Positions 6,263-8,851 of a stretch of 8,851 nucleotides of DNA are shown one piece after another. The notes beneath the pieces are model-generated. The model was given only the letters and a program-made list of their open reading frames with translations. It made no database searches and was not told the origin of the DNA. The stretch is from an uncultured Bacteroidales bacterium. Its GTDB lineage: Bacteria; Bacteroidota; Bacteroidia; Bacteroidales; Bacteroidaceae. The stretch spans positions 1 through 8,851 of the forward strand of contig CACZRQ010000239.1 of the NCBI GenBank assembly GCA_902783615.1. The letters run 5' to 3'. Position 1 is the stretch's first letter; each line of letters begins with the position of its first letter. Both the position numbers and the translations under genes were made by a program.

Positions 6263-7734
6263 GGGTTCTTGGATTTAACGGTTTGTTCAAGCAACTTGCC
6301 CAACAACCAGGCAAGCACAAAATAGATGATAGAGATAACGATAAGCGGGAAGAATGCATCGAACGTGCGACTGCGAATCAGATCGCTTGCTTTCGTCAAA
6401 TCCTGAATGGCAATGTAACCCACGATAGAGGTATTCTTGAACAGCGATACAGCCTCTCCTTTATACACAGGCATCACGGCTTTGGCAGCCTGTGGCAGTA
6501 TGACGTAAATAAAAGTCTGCAATGGAGTAAATCCCAAAGCCACACCCGCCTCCGACTGTCCTTTGCTCACTCCATTGATGGCAGAACGGAACATCTCGCT
6601 TACATAAGCGGCAAAAACCAGCGCGAAGCTGACGATAGCCACAAGGGTGGCGCTCATTCCGGTGCCAGCCAGCACCACATAGAACATCAGCATCAGAATC
6701 ACCAGCAGTGGCACGCCGCGCAAGATATCAATATAGGTAGCGGCAATCTTGTTCAGCCAACGGTATCGGCTCATGCGCATCCAGCAAACCAAAGCTGCCA
6801 ACAGGGTGCCGAGCAACAGCGAAAAGACTGAAATGATGAGGGTTTCCCACAGACCATCCACAAGGAATTTCCATCGGTCCTCGTCTATCAGGTTCTTTTG
6901 AAAACTCTCCTTCAAGCTTTCCCACATTCCCACAGAAGCAGTGGTTGCCTCAGTATCATATATGAAGTAAGCAGGATGACACTCATTGTAAGGATTGCTG
7001 AAAAGCACCTTCTCGGCACGTTCTGGTGTAATGAACAGACAAGAGCTCCACACGTCAGCCATTCCGCTGAGCAAAGCAGCCGACCCACTGGAACCTTCCA
7101 GATAGCTCACTTCAATAGGGCGCTTGGCGTAGGCAGCAAAACGATACAGCAATTCCATCTCGAAGCCCGTCCAAGTATCGCCTTTCTTAAAGCTCAAAGG
7201 AGCCATCACCAGACTGGTAACAATGCGAAGGGGCTTTCCCTGTGCTACTTTTTCAATCTTGGGCAGCGACACCGTGTCTGGCTCATCCGTATCATACCAA
7301 CGACTGCGTATATCATCGTAGGTGCCATTGGATTTTATCTCGTCTAGAAAAGTATTGAACTGATTGACGGTTGCTACATCTTCTTTTCTGAAAGCATAGC
7401 CCACTTCATAGATTTCATCACAGAGATATGCCAAACGCAGGTGGTTCCTACGCAGGTCACCGGGCGACATGGCAATCTCATCATCCTTGTAAACATCCGC
7501 TTGACCCGAACGAAGGGCTGCAACAATGTCGGGAGGATTGTTGTAACGTGCCACCTTCACATCGGTGCGATTCGATATTTGAAAGTCGTAGATGGAGCCA
7601 GCCTGCACGGCCACCGTCAACCCACTGACATCGGTCTCGCTGTTAATCTCTATCTTCTTGACTGCCTGGTTGCCTGCACAACTTGCCAACAGCAAGACCA
7701 GCAAGGTGGAAAAGCATAGTCTAAGTTTATTCAT
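6259..7734 (-). CDS. Fused substrate-binding protein and permease of an amino-acid ABC importer, binding domain circularly permuted
   Basis: The 491-residue protein has a lipoprotein signal (LLVLLLASC, Cys19), a family-3 solute-binding region and a HisM/GlnP-type permease. Residues 36-150 match the C-terminal half of GlnH-like proteins (GLTVAVQAGSIYDF, ALRSGQADVYKDD, then EIKSNGTYDDIRSRWYDTDE, a usual chain end). Residues 167-260 match the N-terminal half (PLRIVTSLVMAPLSF, TGFEMELLYRFA, ITPERAEKVLFSNPY). The halves are therefore swapped. Asp85 aligns with the amino-group-binding Asp of GlnH, and Arg239 with the carboxylate-binding Arg, so an amino acid is the likely ligand. The permease spans about 285-491, with TM helices near 296-317, 340-357, 361-379 and 459-478, and the EAA loop around 395-416 (EAGVALGFTPLQ) for docking the ATPase. 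The ATG at 7734 gives the full signal peptide. The substrate is not determined; glutamine or another polar amino acid is plausible. Confidence 0.93.
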   Translation of the reverse strand: MNKLRLCFSTLLVLLLASCAGNQAVKKIEINSETDVSGLTVAVQAGSIYDFQISNRTDVKVARYNNPPDIVAALRSGQADVYKDDEIAMSPGDLRRNHLRLAYLCDEIYEVGYAFRKEDVATVNQFNTFLDEIKSNGTYDDIRSRWYDTDEPDTVSLPKIEKVAQGKPLRIVTSLVMAPLSFKKGDTWTGFEMELLYRFAAYAKRPIEVSYLEGSSGSAALLSGMADVWSSCLFITPERAEKVLFSNPYNECHPAYFIYDTEATTASVGMWESLKESFQKNLIDEDRWKFLVDGLWETLIISVFSLLLGTLLAALVCWMRMSRYRWLNKIAATYIDILRGVPLLVILMLMFYVVLAGTGMSATLVAIVSFALVFAAYVSEMFRSAINGVSKGQSEAGVALGFTPLQTFIYVILPQAAKAVMPVYKGEAVSLFKNTSIVGYIAIQDLTKASDLIRSRTFDAFFPLIVISIIYFVLAWLLGKLLEQTVKSKNP

Positions 7735-7768
7735 TTACTTATTGCATTACTATATTTCATGTGTTATG

Positions 7769-7785
7769 GTAATCTGCCCGATTAC
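7769..7785. promoter_or_regulatory. Palindrome in the leader of the ABC operon
   Basis: GTAATC (7769-7774) and GATTAC (7780-7785) are perfect inverted repeats around a 5-nt centre. They begin about 15 nt downstream of the -7 element and 35 nt before the ATG at 7734. This position suits a repressor site or a small leader hairpin. The stem is too short and lacks a T-run for a terminator. Confidence 0.35.
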
Positions 7786-7799
7786 TTCCAAAACGGCTG

Positions 7800-7807
7800 C
7801 AAAGATA
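7800..7807 (-). promoter_or_regulatory. Bacteroidetes -7 element for the ABC operon
   Basis: The minus strand reads TATCTTTG, an exact TAnnTTTG match, 66 nt upstream of the ATG at 7734. The predicted start site is near 7794, giving a leader of about 60 nt. No TTTG -33 is found 19-21 bp upstream. Its presence shows that the ABC genes have their own promoter and need not be read through from the SusD-like gene. Confidence 0.6.
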
Positions 7808-7913
7808 CCACTTTTTTTCGTCATTTCATAGTGTTTTCACCGATTTCTACATGCCATTGATTCAAGAGGGAATTGTGGAAGGTCATATTGAGAGCATAGG
7901 TTCAACAATGCAT

Positions 7914-8851
7914 CTAATACCCTGGATTCTGCGTCAGGTTGTTGTTGAGCGCACGCACATCAGCGGGTATGGGGAAGACAGTGGTGTGACCATCAGACTC
8001 GTCAATGGCATCGGGACCCTCATAGAGCGACTTATAGCGGTTGAAGCGAATGAGGTCAGGGCGGCGCCACCCTTCCCAGCAGAGTTCCAGCAGACGCTCA
8101 TCAAGGATGTTGTCGAGCGTACACTCGCGCTCCTCTGCTCCTGCACGCGCCCTGACGGCATTGAAGTCGGCACTGCCATCCAGCCCTAAGCGCTCCTTTG
8201 CCTCTGCGCGCATCAGCAGCACGTCGGCAAAGCGGAAGAGCACAATGTCGTTGTCAACGAGTTTGCCGTCCTTGATGGCATTCTTGTCAAACTCATATTT
8301 ATACATACGTGCACCTGCCGTCTCTACATGTGGCGAACCACTGAGGTCGAGTTGCACCTTCTCAGACTCGTATTCCAGGGGATTGCCCGTTCGGTCGTAG
8401 ATGGGTTCTCCTTCTGGACCGTAAACGTATGAGAAGTGGTAACAGTCGATAAAACGGGGGTCTATATCGTCAGGATAGCCAAACGTCTGCAGTGTCTTGA
8501 GCGTAGCGCAAGGACCGTTCTCGCCATTATATCCGTAGGCCGCAGCATGACGGTAGTGCAGGGAACGGGTAATGTTCTGTTGTTGGTTGGAGAAGAGGTT
8601 CTTGTCCATCGGAATCGTGAAGATATTTTCCTTTGAGTTCTGGTTATAGACCAGAAAGTTAGAACTATAGATAGGCTCAAGGCTATAATCCATGTATTCC
8701 AGTTCGTCGCAAAAACTGATGCATTCGTCCCATCGAGGCACACCCGTATATACCTCCGACTCCAGCATCAGCTTAGCCAGAATGAAGAATGCTACGGGTT
8801 GTGTGATGCGTCCGTAGTAGTCGCCCTCACGGGTGCTGTTTTCGTCAGACA
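7914..8851 (-). CDS. SusD/RagB-family outer-membrane nutrient-binding lipoprotein, 5' end off window
   Basis: The frame is open from the right edge (first full codon at 8849) for 311 codons to TAG at 7914-7916, so the signal peptide and N-terminal TPR-like part are missing. An internal ATG at 8768 is not the start: in-frame codons upstream (DYYGRITQPVAFFILAKL) match the SusD helix before the usual LxxEVYTG turn. Family hallmarks follow: FRFADVLLMRAEAKERLG, the N-AVRARAG repeat helix, ILDERLLELCWEGWRRPDLIRF, and the ending FPIPADVRALNNNLTQNPGY, which is the classic SusD C-terminus. Such proteins cap a TonB-dependent SusC porin on the cell surface and bind glycans. SusC would lie upstream, beyond the window. 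The glycan cannot be told from this fragment. No hydrolase gene follows; the next gene is the ABC importer after 179 nt. Confidence 0.95.
   Translation of the reverse strand, partial: SDENSTREGDYYGRITQPVAFFILAKLMLESEVYTGVPRWDECISFCDELEYMDYSLEPIYSSNFLVYNQNSKENIFTIPMDKNLFSNQQQNITRSLHYRHAAAYGYNGENGPCATLKTLQTFGYPDDIDPRFIDCYHFSYVYGPEGEPIYDRTGNPLEYESEKVQLDLSGSPHVETAGARMYKYEFDKNAIKDGKLVDNDIVLFRFADVLLMRAEAKERLGLDGSADFNAVRARAGAEERECTLDNILDERLLELCWEGWRRPDLIRFNRYKSLYEGPDAIDESDGHTTVFPIPADVRALNNNLTQNPGY

Larger units (their letters stand above)
7735..7913. other. Spacer between the SusD-like gene and the ABC operon
   Basis: This 179-nt gap holds the -7 element and palindrome of the ABC operon. I see no convincing terminator for the SusD-like gene: the best inverted sequence (about 7853-7880) pairs only 4 plus 3 bp around an internal loop. 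Short frames here overlap the promoter and have no coding features. Confidence 0.5.

Noticed and set aside
5705..6325. 206-codon plus-strand open frame
   Set aside because: It is antisense to the ABC ATPase, whose Walker and signature motifs are intact. The His/Thr/Gln-rich composition is that of a mirror frame.
6950..7640. Frameshift or assembly error explaining the swapped binding-protein halves
   Set aside because: The frame is uninterrupted from the signal peptide to the permease, both halves keep binding residues, and a single indel cannot reorder segments. A misassembly cannot be fully excluded without reads, but nothing in the sequence suggests it.
7914..8768. Taking ATG 8768 as the start of the SusD-like gene
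   Set aside because: The frame continues upstream to the window edge with SusD-like residues, and the remaining length would be far below the family norm. The gene is cut by the window, not short.

Overview
The window looks like a chromosomal segment of a Bacteroidales bacterium, most likely Prevotellaceae (Prevotella/Segatella-like). The evidence is a SusD/RagB-family gene, Bacteroidetes-type promoters (-7 element TAnnTTTG, at one site with a TTTG -33 element), no Shine-Dalgarno sequences before the starts, and intergenic tandem ATTGACN heptamers of a kind I associate with Prevotella. No rRNA, tRNA, CRISPR array, transposase or phage gene is visible.

Layout, left to right. (1) 1-501, minus strand: the first 167 codons of an exported (Tat-type signal, possible lipoprotein) flavodoxin-like protein of the EFR1 type, running off the left edge. 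(2) 669-1562, plus: an AraC-family regulator divergent from it, with close-packed promoters and a cluster of GATA/TATC boxes between. (3) 1663-5137, plus: a PLP-dependent threonine aldolase, then glycerol kinase (glpK) and glycerol facilitator (glpF). The two gaps in this row hold ATTGACN heptamer arrays, one folding into a long hairpin; the arrays supply the stop codons of both upstream genes. (4) 5144-5169: a perfect 10-bp stem shared as terminator by glpF and the convergent ABC operon. (5) 7734-5174, minus: a two-gene polar amino-acid ABC importer, made of a fused substrate-binding/permease protein and an ATPase whose reading frames overlap by 4 nt. (6) 8851-7914, minus: the C-terminal 311 codons of a SusD-like outer-membrane glycan-binding lipoprotein, whose SusC partner would lie beyond the right edge.

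How the genes work together: GlpF admits glycerol and GlpK traps it as glycerol-3-phosphate. The threonine aldolase may be co-transcribed but has no obvious metabolic tie. The ABC operon is the most unusual part. In the fused receptor-permease the two halves of the family-3 substrate-binding domain appear in swapped order (canonical C-terminal half first, N-terminal half second, then permease), which is a circular permutation that keeps the ligand-contacting Asp and Arg. Its ATPase carries an extra C-terminal domain of about 115 residues that resembles a degenerate GHKL/anti-sigma (SpoIIAB/RsbW-like) fold. Together they suggest an importer of unusual architecture with a possible built-in regulatory module.
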